The position numbers were made by a program, and so were the translations under genes. Below are positions 23,272 to 35,639 of a stretch of DNA of 64,000 nt, piece after piece. How positions within the stretch are numbered: the first letter of the stretch is position 1; every line of letters starts with the position of its first letter. The stretch spans positions 2,676,539 through 2,740,538 of the forward strand of contig NW_017804043.1 of assembly GCF_001625305.1 (NCBI RefSeq). The letters are read 5' to 3'. The DNA is from Branchiostoma belcheri. Its lineage: Eukaryota; Chordata; Leptocardii; Amphioxiformes; Branchiostomatidae. The notes under the pieces are model-generated. The model worked only from the letters and a program-made list of their open reading frames with translations. It had not been told where the DNA came from and did not search any database.

Positions 23272-26200
23272 CTACTGCTTTGAGCTGCTGGAGACGGGCG
23301 AGGACGGCCTGTTGGTGCTGTGGGAGATCGGGCGCAGCTCCAGGTCGATCCTGTTGGGATTGGCCGGGACCACGGGCTGCTGGTGGCCGCTCAGTCTGGC
23401 CGGGCTGCAGGCGGGAGCTCCCAGCTCCAGGGGCCGGCTGGCGGCGGACGGGCGCACCCCGGTCCCCGCTCCCGTCCCCGCCTCACGGTTGGAACCAACG
23501 CGACCGGATCTGTGAAAGGAACAACGAAATTGTACAATCAAGTACAAACGCAGCTTAGCTCAACCGGACGGGGGGGGGGGAGATGTCAACTTCCAATAAA
23601 ATTTGACTTAGCAAGACTTAACAATTGGTACATGACTGTTCTGCGAGCGAAAGAGAAAGAAGAAGTCTCTGAATTAACAGTACAAATCAAGCTTATCTCA
23701 ACCGGGACGGGGGGCGATGTCAACTTCCAATAAACATTGTCTTAACCAAGACTTAACAATTGGTACACGACTGTTCTGCGAGCGAAAGAGAAAGAAGTAC
23801 CCTCTGACTTAACAGTACAAACCAAGCTTATCTCAACCGGGACGGGGGGCGATATCATCTTCCAATAAACTTTGACTTAACAAGACATAACAATTGGTAC
23901 ATCACTGTTCTGCGAGCGAAAGAGAAAGAAGTAGCCTCTGATTTTAACATTGACATCGACAATGACAATGAACTTAATTTTCACATATTCACGCCGCCCT
24001 ACATAGGCTAAATTCCCTGGGTTAGATAACTGGAGTATAAGGGTAGGAGAAAGAGTCACTAGTAACTGAACAAACCTGAACATGCAGGGGCACTCCTTCC
24101 GCAGGTTCTTCCTGAAGGCCTCTCCCAGGAAGACGTACAGAATCGGGTTCAGGGCGGACTGAAGGTACGTCAGGGTCACCGCAAAGATCTTCACCGAGTG
24201 CATCGAGAAGTCGCGCGGGAATCCTTTCGGGTCAAGAACCTAGCAAAACGTACAAACAAGCAAACAAAACAAAATAAAACAAACAAGAAATCATTTTCAA
24301 AAAACTGCGGCCGGGGCCCAAGATGGGAATACTTGGTATTACTATTAAATACATATATGTGTATTTATGTAGCCTCCACCAGGCCTTCCTATGTGGGTAG
24401 GGCTTGTAGAATTCGACACGAAAGGGACGAATTTACTGACTGTCCCGGCCAAATATTCGTCCCTTTTTTGCCGAATTCTACGATCCTTACCCCCATAGCA
24501 AGGCTTGGTTGAGGCGACGTCGAGGCTACGTATAAGTTCAACCTACACTATACTCCTAATACGTTTGGGGAAGAATTAACAGTCTATTCACGAGCACAAC
24601 ACTGCCATCCCTGGTAATGGAAGCTGTTTACAGAGTTTCTCTTAATTACTGTGCAGATGGTTTGGAGAGAGGGAATCATTTCAACAATAGCCGACGCTCT
24701 CGGGAGTTTGGTAACGCGTGTTCTCGAGTGTGTTCTTGACAGGCGGCTTTCACCGTGCTGGTTCGACAGGATGAGTGACGTCGAAATGTTTTAGCTACGA
24801 GCGGAAATCAGTTATGTATGGGGACGATTAGCCTCAGTAGCAGGCTTATAGAACTGGGGGTTTGGTGGTATTCGGCTGTTTCCTGATTAGCCCAGTTCAA
24901 AAAACGGGGGTAATTCAACCAGGCCGGCAATGTTGTCTATATGCAATCAGAATAGCACATAAAAGATCCCAAAGACTCTGAAGACCCCCAGTTTTTGGCA
25001 TGCTATGTATGGGGAGGACAAATTGAAGTGCAAACCTGCCAGAGGATGATCACGTGGTTTGGCAGCCAGCAGATGGCAAACATCAGTGCCATGGCAACGA
25101 TCATCAGGCAAACCTGAGATGGAGGGAATGAACGAATGAATGGATGAATGAATGAATAATGTTTACCTTCGGACAAGGTCTGCTTTTGTTAATTCTTACT
25201 CAAACACATTCACATACTACTAGAATATTGTGACAGGAGTAGAGCAGACCATAAAATTGCAACATTATGTAACAAAACACCAGTCACCATGGTGACAGAC
25301 AAATCATGTCATTGGTCAGGTCAGAGGTCACTGTTTGGAGAAGATGAAGAAGAGGAAGAAACTGAGCAAAAACAACATGTTTTCCTTCGGTAAACATAAT
25401 TAATGACACCAATGTTGTTCATCATAGGGATGCCCCAATTCACATATCGTTAAAAGCAATCATACACGGTGTATTTGTGTTTGTTTCATACCTTTCGCTT
25501 CTTCCGTAGGGCTTTCTGTCGGAACTGGAATGGCAGCTGCTCAATCCCAGGGTACACCGCGTTGCTGCCCCAGAGCTGCTGGACAACCCGCATGCAGCTC
25601 CATGAGGCCACCGCTAGGGGGAGCACGTAGGTCACCACCATGATGCTGATCCAGTAGGCCATCTGTCCGTACAGGCTGCTCCAGCGCTGTTTGTGGATTA
25701 CCACAAAAATGTTTAAAAGCCAAGTAAATCTAAAACTACAAAATCAATAGTAAACTAGAAAGGGAACATTTGCAAAGCAAATGCATAATATTTACCTTCG
25801 CATATGGTCTTCTCTTTTAATTCTTACTTAAACACATTCATATATATGAATGTGTCAGACTATATATGTCAGACAGGAGTCCAAATCCCTCCTGCTATAA
25901 AATTGCAACATGATGTAACCCAACACTAGTTACCATGGTGACAGACGTCTGGTTCAGGTCATTGACCTTATTGGTTTGGAGAAGAATAAGAGTAAGAGAA
26001 AACAGAGCAAAAACAATGTTTTCCGTTGCGTTGGTAAACATAACAAGCACACAAACAAACAAACAAACAAACAAACAGAACAAAAGATCTAAGGCTACTT
26101 TATCTTATAAAGTATAAACAAGCAAACAAACAAAGTTGAAACAAACACAAAATGTAAATGATGCCATACTTCCATGCAGTAGGTGTTTTGGCTGTGCCAT

Positions 26201-29200
26201 TCTACGTAAACGAGGTCAAAGTTCACAGCTAGCGGTGACGAGATCAGGAGGGCCACTGAAGGTGAAACATTTAGCTCAAGGTCAGAGAAATAAAGGTCAC
26301 TCTCACGGTAAAACATAAGCGCGATAGTTAATAAAATAATGTAAATGATATAATGTGAACCTTAAGAACAACAGAACCGTGGCTTAAAGACATCCAATGC
26401 AATTTCAGAGTGGCAAAAGAAAAGATGAGGAAATCGGTCTGATATTTGCATTTGATGCCATTTCTTAGCACATTTACGTCATCATTCCATATATTGAAGC
26501 GTTTGAAATAGCCCCAAAACAAGGTACGTGAGGATTCCATTTATTTTATGATAACGCCAATAAATAGCAAGACCTATCCTAGATACAAAATAAGCAACCG
26601 TTTTCGATCTGTCAGCGACATCGCATTTTCCCTCACAGATATCAAAATGCTATATGTATAGGATATAGTTGATTCAAGTTACTACGCTTTTGGTGCATTA
26701 GGCCAGCAACTGTAACCACCACAAGGTCTGGCATCAAATGAAACTTAATTTGCATCTTCTCAAAAGTATCTTCAGAAAAATGATCATCATAGAAACCCAT
26801 CTGCTCTCCAGTTGTTACTTTGATAGATGAAAAGCGACCGACAGGCAGATTGGAGCTTCTCATGAATAAAGAAAGTGTTGTTCTATTCGATTTGAACAGT
26901 GTTTACGCCTCACTATGGTAACTTGTTATTGGCTGAGAGCCTGGAGCTATGGCGTTTGAAATCACATCGACAGGACGTTAGTTACTCGTGCGTTTTGTCG
27001 GTCTTTCTGCCTTTGATGTAACATTATACCAACCTGCCAGCGGCCACTGCGCGCCCGCACGGCGTAATAAGGCAATCAACGGCGTATATTGCCCTTTAAC
27101 GAGGTGCTATATGTAAGAGATGGGCTGCATTGGATTGGTTGAGAGATAATTGAAAATAAAAAGAATGGGGATATTTTTACGAAAGGTTGGTGGAGATAAA
27201 ATAGATACAAGGAAAATACACGAAAAAAATACAAAAAATACAAGGAAAATACACGAATTGATGTTTAAAAAACAATGATGTAAATTTTAATGCAATCAAC
27301 CAGTCATTGCAAGGTAGACCGTATTTACGTTAAGTTGATTTATAGTGTAGTTTCTGTAGGCATGTGTCCAGTGTCTGCAGATGTTGGGAGGTTGTACTGC
27401 CATAAGACTTTATAGCTCTCCGTACACATGAGCTGTTTGGCGGTTATTTGAATGGAGGCGACAACAACCAAGCAGACATGGTACCTGTAACTCCACTTCT
27501 CAGGCTACGGAGGGTCCCGGGGTGATATTCGTCGGCATCTTTCTGTGCATCTTATCACTGTTAATATGATACTCAGAATAATTACAGTAAACTCTGTGTT
27601 CAGCATCCGCCCAAGGGATTGAGGAAAATAGGTTCCACAGAAGTAGTTAATTCGAACATTATGGGTTTTGAAATATGCGTTAAGTCTCCGTTTCCTTGCT
27701 TTAAGGTTTGCTTAAAGATTCGATTTTGTGCAGTGGTAGATGTGGTAACTAAAGGTAACTGTAGTTTCATAATGGTGCCTATTTTTATCCGTGACTAATT
27801 TCACCAGGTTGGTGAATGATTGAATAGCAAAGTTGTGAATAAAGAACTTCGTATCTATCATACATGGTTGATGGCCTGATGATTAGTACATGGTAACCTG
27901 TCTTCAACCGTATCTATCTTTAGTTGAATACTTTACCGTAGCCTTATCAATGTGAAGATTACAGTCCGAATGAAAAAAAAAAAAGCTTCTTATTCTATTA
28001 TTAGAATAAAATCAGCGGTATCGATGGCTGCGGATGTACACAGTTTGAAATGACCACTGCTGAGCCGGGTGCCACTGGTGCTGTCAATCAATTAAGGTTG
28101 CTGGTATGGGTATAAATGTCTCTTGGAGACCAGGAAATTGGTTGCTGCTTGGATACAACAGTTGGTTGCTTTATATAACATTAGGACGATACAGAAAGTT
28201 GATTTTCTGTATCAACCCGGTGAGTGGTTAAAACCTTACAGTCTTGGTCTCGGGGTTCGCATCTTGTAGAGGTGATAGTCACCTGTTATGTCAATTCTAC
28301 CACGAATTTGGCAAATCGTTACAAATAAAGATAAATAAGTACGTCAAGACAGAAATATAAAATTTGAACAACATTACTGTCATTGCACAAACAAATAGCG
28401 CTACGCTGGACTCACAAAACTGTCGGCAAAGATACGAGCCAAATTCTGAGAAACAGCAAGGAAATAGTCTCCAGCCTAGTACTATATGGTCCCCAGCACA
28501 TGGGAGAAGGAAGCCTGGAAGACCGCCCCTTGCCTACCCAGAGTGCTGCGAAGGGACACCGGTCTTCAGTCTGATGGCACGGGGAAGGCTATGCAGAACA
28601 GGAGCTACTGGGCTGCCATGGTGGTTAGGGTGGCAGAGGAGGACAGGCATCCGACGTAAGTCAAGTAATTACGACAGAAATATACTGACACGGCGGGGTC
28701 GTGTGGCGTAGCGACAGAGTGCTTGACTCGGAGCCAAGAGGTCCCCGGATCGAGTCCTGACATGCCATCGATACCCGGGACCTCTTGAATCCGAGTAAGT
28801 ACGAAATGACGGCTGGAAGATTGTGAAGGGCACTTTACACGACTCTCCTCACTTCGCTCAGGTGAACATGAGTATGGTATTGTCCCTTGTGTTGGTGGCG
28901 GCATTAATATAAGTTGAAAAAAAATTGAGTGTGCCGTCACCACGTCTTTAGATTACATTTTTATTTATTTATTTATTTACGTATTTAGTCTTCAGACACC
29001 TGGGTGGCCTAGTTCAATTTTGACTAATTGATTTTCAATATGGCCCGGTACAAAGATACAATAAAATCAAAGATACAAACAAAGACCGATATTGGGATGT
29101 TGGGATATGAAAAAAGATATCAACTGACCTGTCCAGATGACGGCGCTGATGACGACTGCGGATCGCGGGGTCCGGAAGTTGATGGAGGCGATGGGATGGA

Positions 29201-30751
29201 CGATAGCGAAGTACCGGTCCACGCTCAGGGACGTCATCGAGAAACAGGAGGCGTCGACGGTCACCTAGAGAAGCAAACAAACAATCAAAGTTATCAAACA
29301 AACAAACAATGAAGCAAGTCTCTTACGGACATGTTCGGACGGTGAAAGGAATGGTAATTGGTGATCAGACTCCCCAACTCTTTCCTGCAACTTGCAACAT
29401 AATGTAATGTATTAATGCAACAGCTCAAGGATTCTGATATGATAGAGGCTAGCGCTAGTACTAGTTCACTTGCACATGGTCTAGCTCAACAAACCACTGC
29501 TTATTCTTACTCAAATACATTCATATATAGGGTGACCAGCCATTTCAACTCTGTCCTACAGCTTGCTACATAATGTACTGCAACAGCCCAATGAGTCAGC
29601 ATGAAAGTTCATCTGTGTTGGTACAAGTCATTATGAAATAAAGACTATGCTTTGACTTCCAACACTTAGGTTACAGAATTGGGACTTGAGCCCAATGAGT
29701 GTTTTAGAGGCTAGTATCTCACCTGCATGACGTAGAAGACGAACTTGCACATGTTCCTTCCCAGAGTCCAGCTGGTGGTGGCGAACATGTAGGCGGTGAA
29801 GGGCGAGCAGAAGATCAGGAACGACAGGTCAGCCACCGCCAGGCTCACGATGTAATGGTTAGTCGGCGTCTTCATCTCGTTATATCTGTGAGGGGGGAAA
29901 AGGATAGCCTCCATAGCATGCCAAAAACTGGAGTTTTGGGGGGTCTTCGTGGTCTTTGGGAGCTTTTATGTGCTATATTCTGATTGCATATAGACAACAT
30001 AGCCGTCCTGGTTGAATTACCCCCGTTACGGCTTTAGAACTGGGCTAATCAGAAAACAGCCGAATACCACCAAACCCCCAGTTCTATAAGCCTGCTACAG
30101 AGGCTAGAAAAAGGAAACAACTAGAAGCAAGGTAACATTTCCCAACCGAATGCATAATGTTTACCTTCACATGCTTTGGCTTAACAAAATACTGCTCTGT
30201 TTCTATATTTTACTCAAATACATTCATATATGGTGACCAGCTTCTCCAACTCTGTCCTGCAACTTGCTACATAATGTAATGCTACAGCACAGCACCAGTT
30301 GACCATGGTGACAGACGTCTGGTCCAGGTCATTGACCTTACGTGTTTGAAGAGAAAGAAGACGAAACAGAGCAAATAATAAGAAGATAACAGTGATGAGA
30401 AGTTTTAAGGAATCTGCTTGTCAGATCTTCAGTACCGGACTAAGACTTCAGCATAGACGAGCTTCGGGCCAACATGCACCTTAAATTATATCCATTGAAA
30501 GAATTTATCATTACATTTATTACACAAACTGCTCCCATCATAATGCTCCCATTGATTCTACTCTGGAGTACATGATTAGCGAGACTATCGTACTTGGTGA
30601 TGATGTAGATGACGAGGGTGTTTGCAGAGATGCCCACAACTCCGATGATTGTGAAGAGCATGGGGACAACCCAAGCTTCCGGCCCGAGATGGTCCCCTCC
30701 GGCTTCCTGGGCTTCTTCGTACGGTCCAGTAAAGTTCCCTGTCAATAAAAA

Positions 30752-30793
<42 letters not shown>

Positions 30794-31061
30794 CCAATCA
30801 ATATTGATGGATCAATCAATCAATCGATCGATCAACGGCAAGGAAGCATGGATTAAATCTCAAAATACCATGGCAAATTGTCACAATGACTCCTAAAGGT
30901 TCACCTTGATCCTTTTCAGCTACTACTCGTAAAAATTATAGTATGTAAAGGTAAGAAACGAACGCCGTCTCACCTGTTTTGTTACTCCAGCTGGTGTCTA
31001 AGAACCCGTCCGACCAAAGGTCCGCGTCTGGCTGGAAGATGTCCGCATCTTCCGGCTCCAT
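23272..31061 (-). CDS. Class A neuropeptide GPCR, kisspeptin-receptor (GPR54)-like
   Basis: Nine coding exons on the minus strand: 31061-30974, 30738-30594, 29885-29723, 29264-29129, 26255-26170, 25686-25492, 25113-25036, 24239-24076, 23509-23272. All phases join, giving 430 residues. The extracellular N-terminus has NKT and NFT glycosylation sites. TM1 follows (GISANTLVIYIITK), then TM2 (NHYIVSLAVADLSFLI), TM3 with the conserved Cys (MCKFVFYVMQ) and the DRY motif (SVDRYFAIVHP). ECL2 has its partner Cys (NTYCMERW). TM6 has FAICWLP and TM7 has SALNPILYVFLGEAF, with a Cys pair after helix 8. The tail is Ser/Pro-rich. PFTAYMF, MCKFVFYVMQ and VTVDASC match the kisspeptin receptor pattern more closely than the galanin one, but an allatostatin-A/galanin-like assignment is not excluded. 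Receptors of this group usually couple to Gq. Introns are full of transposon fragments. Confidence 0.9.
23536..23945. repeat. Three ~135-base tandem repeats in the last GPCR intron
   Basis: Units share AAGCTTATCTCAACCGGGAC, a G run, AACTTCCAATAAA, TTAACAATTGGTACA and GTTCTGCGAGCGAAAGAGAA. Confidence 0.85.
24370..24528. mobile_element. Palindromic MITE with TAGCCTCCACCAGGC ends
   Basis: The arms contain TGTAGAATTCG and AAAGGGACGAAT, mirrored as ATTCGTCCCTTTTTTGCC and GAATTCTACG, and end in GAGGCTA. It lies in intron 7 of the GPCR gene. The terminal motif is shared with the elements at 10897, 35169 and 40816. Confidence 0.75.
24829..25017. mobile_element. TAGCCTCC-type MITE, copy 2 (reverse)
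   Basis: The same element in the opposite orientation, in intron 7 of the GPCR gene. It begins TAGCCTCAGTAGCAGGCTTA; the far end is degraded. Confidence 0.8.
25160..25405 (+). repeat. ~240-base CACCATGGTGACAG repeat (GPCR intron 6)
   Basis: Begins ATGTTTACCTTCGGA and ends TTCCTTCGGTAAACAT, so the ends are inverted repeats of each other. This suggests a MITE. Confidence 0.8.
25790..26045 (+). repeat. ~240-base CACCATGGTGACAG repeat (GPCR intron 5)
   Basis: Contains TTCTTACTTAAACACATTCA, AAATTGCAACATGATGTAAC and TACCATGGTGACAGACGTCT, then GTAAACATAA at the end. Confidence 0.8.
26380..26700. repeat. Dispersed repeat also found in the 34/39.6-kb blocks
   Basis: Shares ATTTCTTAGCACAT, GAAATAGCCCC, CAATAAATA, ATACAAAATA and CAGCGACATCGCATTTT with 33905-34200 and 39535-39815. 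A part also occurs at 31480-31600. Confidence 0.65.
28383..28670 (+). pseudogene. Non-LTR retrotransposon ORF2 C-terminal remnant
   Basis: Broken reading frames give pieces typical of the reverse-transcriptase polyprotein end: LRWTHKTVGKD, HMGEGS with PLPYPECC-like residues, and NRSYWAAMVVRVAEEDRHPT before a stop. Frameshifts separate the pieces. It lies in intron 4 of the GPCR gene. Confidence 0.5.
28692..28885 (+). repeat. tRNA-derived SINE, second family
   Basis: Head CGGGGTCGTGTGGCGTAGCG, B box GGATCGAGTCC, then GGGCACTTTACACGA and CACTTCGCTCAGGTGAACAT. It sits in intron 4 of the GPCR gene. Confidence 0.6.
29385..29600 (+). repeat. Degraded ~240-base repeat (GPCR intron 3)
   Basis: Keeps ATTCTTACTCAAATACATTC, a CAGCTTGCTACATAATGTA block and CAACAGC; the rest is eroded. 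Confidence 0.5.
29905..30106. mobile_element. TAGCCTCC-type MITE, copy 3
   Basis: In intron 2 of the GPCR gene, just upstream (in gene direction) of exon 3. The ends are TAGCCTCCATAGCATGCC and, complemented, TAGCCTCTGTAGCAGGC. Confidence 0.85.
30150..30385 (+). repeat. ~240-base CACCATGGTGACAG repeat (GPCR intron 2)
   Basis: Contains GCATAATGTTTACCTTCACA, CTTGCTACATAATGTAATGC and GACCATGGTGACAGACGTCT. Confidence 0.75.
30745..30835. repeat. (ATCA)n microsatellite
   Basis: Imperfect tandem ATCA/ATCG units directly before the acceptor of GPCR exon 2. Confidence 0.85.
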
Positions 31062-32305
31062 CCTGTACTACTGCGGCCGTCCGGCCAACCGGAGGGCCTG
31101 TACCTTCTGTGCTCGGGGGAAACGAAAGAAACAGCTATCAGATTTCAACTGTGTTGTACGAATCTGGAAAACGAACATTTATAGAGGTGTAGAGAACTGG
31201 GTTTATCTCCTACTAGATGTAAAAACTGCTTCAACAATGACCATACAAACAGCCTATGTAATACACCCGCTTGTATCTGGGTTAACGTCCAACGTCCACG
31301 TGACGATCAGCTCACATGTAGTCCTCTCATTACCTGCCAGTTGCAAAAGGAAAATTGAATTTGAACAGCACAGCACGCTAGCGCGGGAAAGACGCCTTCG
31401 TGCTTGTGGTGTTACCTTTGATAGATTAAACCCTAACGCCTGCTACAGCAACCGTTTCTAAAACAGCCCAGTACCGTGCACTGTGCGAAAAGGAATTCAA
31501 TTTCATATCAAGCTTCTGGATAGGGAAATCTGTCTGATACTTACATTCAAATTTGTGAGTGAAGCGAATGTCAGCTACAAGACTGCCGGGTTCACGCAAA
31601 TAATCCATTCGCGATTCTTCATTCAAAATCTGCCAGCTAGAATCTGATTGAGTGAGTTGAAAGACCTGAAATAAATCAAGGTCCTAAAAAGGACATGTGA
31701 AAATGCATGTCTTGAATGTCATTTCATAACCAGATGTTTTTTCTAATGTTTGAAATGAAACGCTAAATAAAAATTGTATCGCGAATATTCTTCTCGTGAT
31801 TTGTATATCATTATGCCAACATCACTAGAACGCTGCAGCGGCAGATGTCCATGTCACATCGACAAACACGCTGAAGTAGTGCATATCAACTTCTTTTGAC
31901 GAGAACATATTCTATTTCCATTCTGCAAAAGTCAACCGCACTTCATCTGCAAGCAGATCTCCAAAGGCAGTATCGAATTGGCAGTATCCATTTGCCAACC
32001 GGAGCTGGGCTGGCGTAAAACAACGATACCAGTACAACAAAGTCATAGAAAGCCGGATAAAACCCCCTAAAACACGTCACAAATAAGACGAAAGGTAGCC
32101 TCTGCTTGTAGAGTACACCGCACCGCAACTATCCACAAGGTCAGAAGATTTAAAACCCTTGGATTTTTCTGAAATCCTCTCCTGTTACAGTACAGCGTAC
32201 GACTGCGTGTTGAAATAAAATATGACAAAACTCACAATTAAGGACGTCAGGATGTACGATGTACAGGGTCTATGACTTTCGGAGAATTGGACGATAAATG
32301 GTTTA

Positions 32306-32600
32306 TTTATACATTCGAGACTGTGGGGTCTGAACCACCCACACCGGGAAGGACCCCTGCTCTTTTCGATAAGTGCCGTGGGATCTTTAACGTGCGTGGG
32401 GTGTGACTCGTCAAACAACGGACCTCCAGCTTTAATTCCTATCCAAGAGGACTACTTAACTATTCGAACTTTGGTATTACTCATTTTAATCTGAGTCAAG
32501 TGAGAAAATAGGTGTTAAGTGTCTATCTCAAGGACACATCACTGAGGCCTTCCAGGAATTCGAAGTCAACAACCCTAACCACAAGACCACTTTGCCAGTT
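32306..32600 (-). repeat. tRNA-derived SINE
   Basis: Same family as the copies at 4.7 and 20.4 kb, with GAACCACCCACACCGGGAAG, the GTTAAAGATCCCACGGCAC-like body and a degraded head. Confidence 0.55.
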
Positions 32601-33195
32601 AAAGGTTACATTCTAGAAAAAAATGCCGTCATCAACTTTATCAGTAAGGCTCGCGTATCTGAAACGTATTTTCTTTTATCTGCATGCATTGAAATTTCCA
32701 ACACATCAAAGTCCACCCCCCCTCTTGATCTTCCCACTGCATTGGGTGATGTCCTGGTATCCACATCATAGGCGAGTTTTCATCTGGTTTCCTCTCTACT
32801 CCTAAATCAATCTCTATGGACGTATATGTTAATCTGATAATCTATGATAATAAATTCGGTTTACACAAGCGATCTTAAATCATATGTAAAACTTCTCATG
32901 CACATATTTTGTGCTCCTACCGTAGCAAACAGCTACAATAGGAGAATAAATAATAAGCAAGAACACAAACGAAATTGAAGGAGGAACACAAGAACAAGCA
33001 GGACCAGGAACTAGATGAAGTGCTCGGATAAAATCTCGCCACAAGTCCAAACAACAATCTCAATGAACGAAGTCAAGCATAGCCGTGATCAGATAGAAAA
33101 GTCGCCCTAGTCAGGACGACTAGATTAGATTGCCTGACATCGCGGCCAGCTTTGAAGCCTGGTGACCATTGTCTACAGGCCGGCATTGGTAGTCT

Positions 33196-33302
33196 GAGTG
33201 TCTGCCTCAGCTTTCGTCCGCCCCCCACGATCCGCTACCGGCCATGCTATACTTAGCGAGCGGATCGTGGGGCGCGGACGAAAGCTAAAAAGGCTGACAC
33301 TC
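33196..33302. repeat. Small palindrome
   Basis: Arms of about 40 bases: GAGTGTCTGCCTCAGCTTTC and GTCCGC/CCACGATCCGCT are mirrored as AGCGGATCGTGGGGCGCGGA and GAAAGCT, ending in GACACTC. Confidence 0.8.
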
Positions 33303-35168
33303 AAGCTTAAGCTTCGGCGTCGTATGGAGTGTTTCTGCACCAGATTGTTGGCACAGGCCTTTTCTCAGTTGATATTTCCAGTTGGCCTTTCTGATAACTG
33401 CTATCTAATTGAAACCGACCCGTAAAGAAAAACTCGGTGTGCGCTGATGCATCTGGGCGGGCCGGCAGTACTCCGAGCACCGTAGAGATACCAGGGAGCC
33501 TACGATGGTCTGGTCACCAGCTTCGCAGGCCCACAGCTGGTTAGGTTATATCTAACTCTATGTAGTGTATTAATAAAGCTTGTATTTGGTAATGACGACA
33601 TCATGTTACACATGAATTTAACAAAAGAATCACCACATTCTCCACACTTCAGCAACAAGTCAGCAATTAAGGCATCATTAGAAGACGAGTTCGAAGTCAC
33701 CATTTTACGATGATTCGAGGGAATTAGGGACATTTTCCACTGTAGAGTTGGTACCACAGGATTTCTGCCCTGAGACACGCAGGGGTCAGCATGGTGCCAC
33801 TTTTGGCGATTTTGCTCAGACGAGCGAGCGTACAAGGACTCATGAATCATGAATATATCAACAGCCCACGCATCAGCAGACAGTCTTACACTTTTCTCAA
33901 GTCAAGCTCTCAACCAATTCATGCAGTTTCAGGGCGGCAATGCAAAAACGTTCTGATATTAACATTTACTGCCATTTCTTAGCACATATTCGTCATCTGT
34001 TTGATAATTGAACCGTTTGAAATATCCCCAAAAAGAAGATACATGATGGGCCCCTTAATTTTGTGGTGCCACCACCAATAAATAACTAGAATGAACCTAC
34101 GATACAAAATATGATTTTTTTCCGTCAGCGACATCTCATTTTTGCCTCGCAGAAATCAGTATGCTTCGGGTATATATAGGATTAAATCAGCTTACTACAT
34201 TAAACCTGACCAGAAAATTGACTTTCAAAATCACGTTGCACTGCCTTGAAATCGCTTTGGGGGATTTAATGAGCAGCATGTACAGTACGCCACCTGAAGC
34301 GGCCCAATTACCTACACGTACCAACACAGCCTAGAGCTCCTGCAAGACACTCAGATAGTGAAACATCATTTCTATCACTATGATTCGCGCGCTTGGGCTG
34401 CTTGTCAGATTCGACTGCTTGTCATGTGTATCTATGACAAAAATATGTGTTTTCTATCTGCACGCAGTTCATATTCGCCGGGAGGGGGGGGGGGAAATTG
34501 CTGTTAATGTCCTTATTACAATCAACTGCTGCAACGAAATTGGTCTCGAAATTGCAGCAATTGAATAATCCATGAGTCGCAACAACCCGACCAGACAGTA
34601 TCCAATAGGCAAGAGAATATCCATTGGGCCACCAAAGCTGATTTTATTGTGGAGATTGCAGTAATTAAGATATCTAAGGTGGTCTTTCTGTGACAAAGAC
34701 TTCAAGTGGAAACTAACCGGCAAGACAGTATCCAATAGATTAGAGACCTACCAGGCCACCTGAGCTGATTTGATTGGGAAGGCTATCAAAAAACGGCACG
34801 TAGGAGAAGATCACAATTCCCCCAATCAACCCGTGCTTGTGGAGTGTCGACTATCCACTGAATACAGCGGTATTAAAGCGGGCAGCCTAGACATGCAAGA
34901 CCGTTAATCTCAATTTTTGGTTCAGTTCCTCTGTTTGTTCGTTTGGTAAGACAAGAGTACTTACATTGTGGGCCCACACGGCCAAGCACACTTAAGGAAT
35001 AGACAAAGGTACATTGTGGCTGTGAAAGATGGAAACTAGTGGAGAAGCATAGTCAGGGAACGATCCAAGCGAGCTCTACGGAGTAGATTTCTAGATCTGT
35101 TCATTTGTTTGTTCGGTGTAAGCTGCTAAACCTCTACAGCGCACATCGCGACGCATCGGGCCTGTACC

Positions 35169-35307
35169 TATCCTCTACTAGGCACCCACGGAGGGTACGA
35201 AGCATATTGGATCCTCTCTGGCCGGCTAACTTCCCTGGTATGCTATTCCTTTATCTCGGCCAGTTTCTCCTATTTGTCCAGCGATCCGCGGTGCCTGGTA
35301 GAGGCTA
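35169..35307. mobile_element. Small MITE with CTCTACYAGGCACC ends (first block)
   Basis: Ends TATCCTCTACTAGGCACC and, complemented, TAGCCTCTACCAGGCACC. The better-preserved partner in the second block is at 40816-40950. Confidence 0.7.
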
Positions 35308-35639
35308 CCCCGTACCTGGCATGTAAGGATGAGATAGGTTTGATCCAGCGCATTACTTGTGCTTGTGAAGTGTGGCGGCCCTTTACATGACCGAACTGTC
35401 GGCTCAACGCGGTTTTCGTCCGACGCTTACGCATATTCTCGATATATAACAAAAAGGGTTACAGTCCTTTTACTGACGTAAAGGAGACATTGTAAATGAC
35501 CATCATACACAAGAAAATGCCTGCATCAGCTGGCTCCCGGTTTGAAATAACGAACGGGCACAAACAGGTGAAATGCGTCTGATCTTGGCAAAATTTGGAG
35601 ACCGGCTATCTAGCAAGGTGCTTCCCCCGTAAATATACA

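Larger units (their letters stand above)
31070..33600. other. Spacer upstream of the GPCR gene
   Basis: No gene is supported. It contains the 5' flank of the GPCR, a dispersed-repeat fragment (31480-31600), a CTCCAAGCAGA-type remnant (31948-32120), a SINE and a small palindrome (33196-33302). Confidence 0.5.

Noticed and set aside
23877-24203. Read-through of GPCR exon 8 to a stop at 23877
   Set aside because: A GT donor at 24075 joins exactly in phase to a Ser/Pro-rich exon at 23509-23272, while the read-through runs into tandem-repeat sequence.
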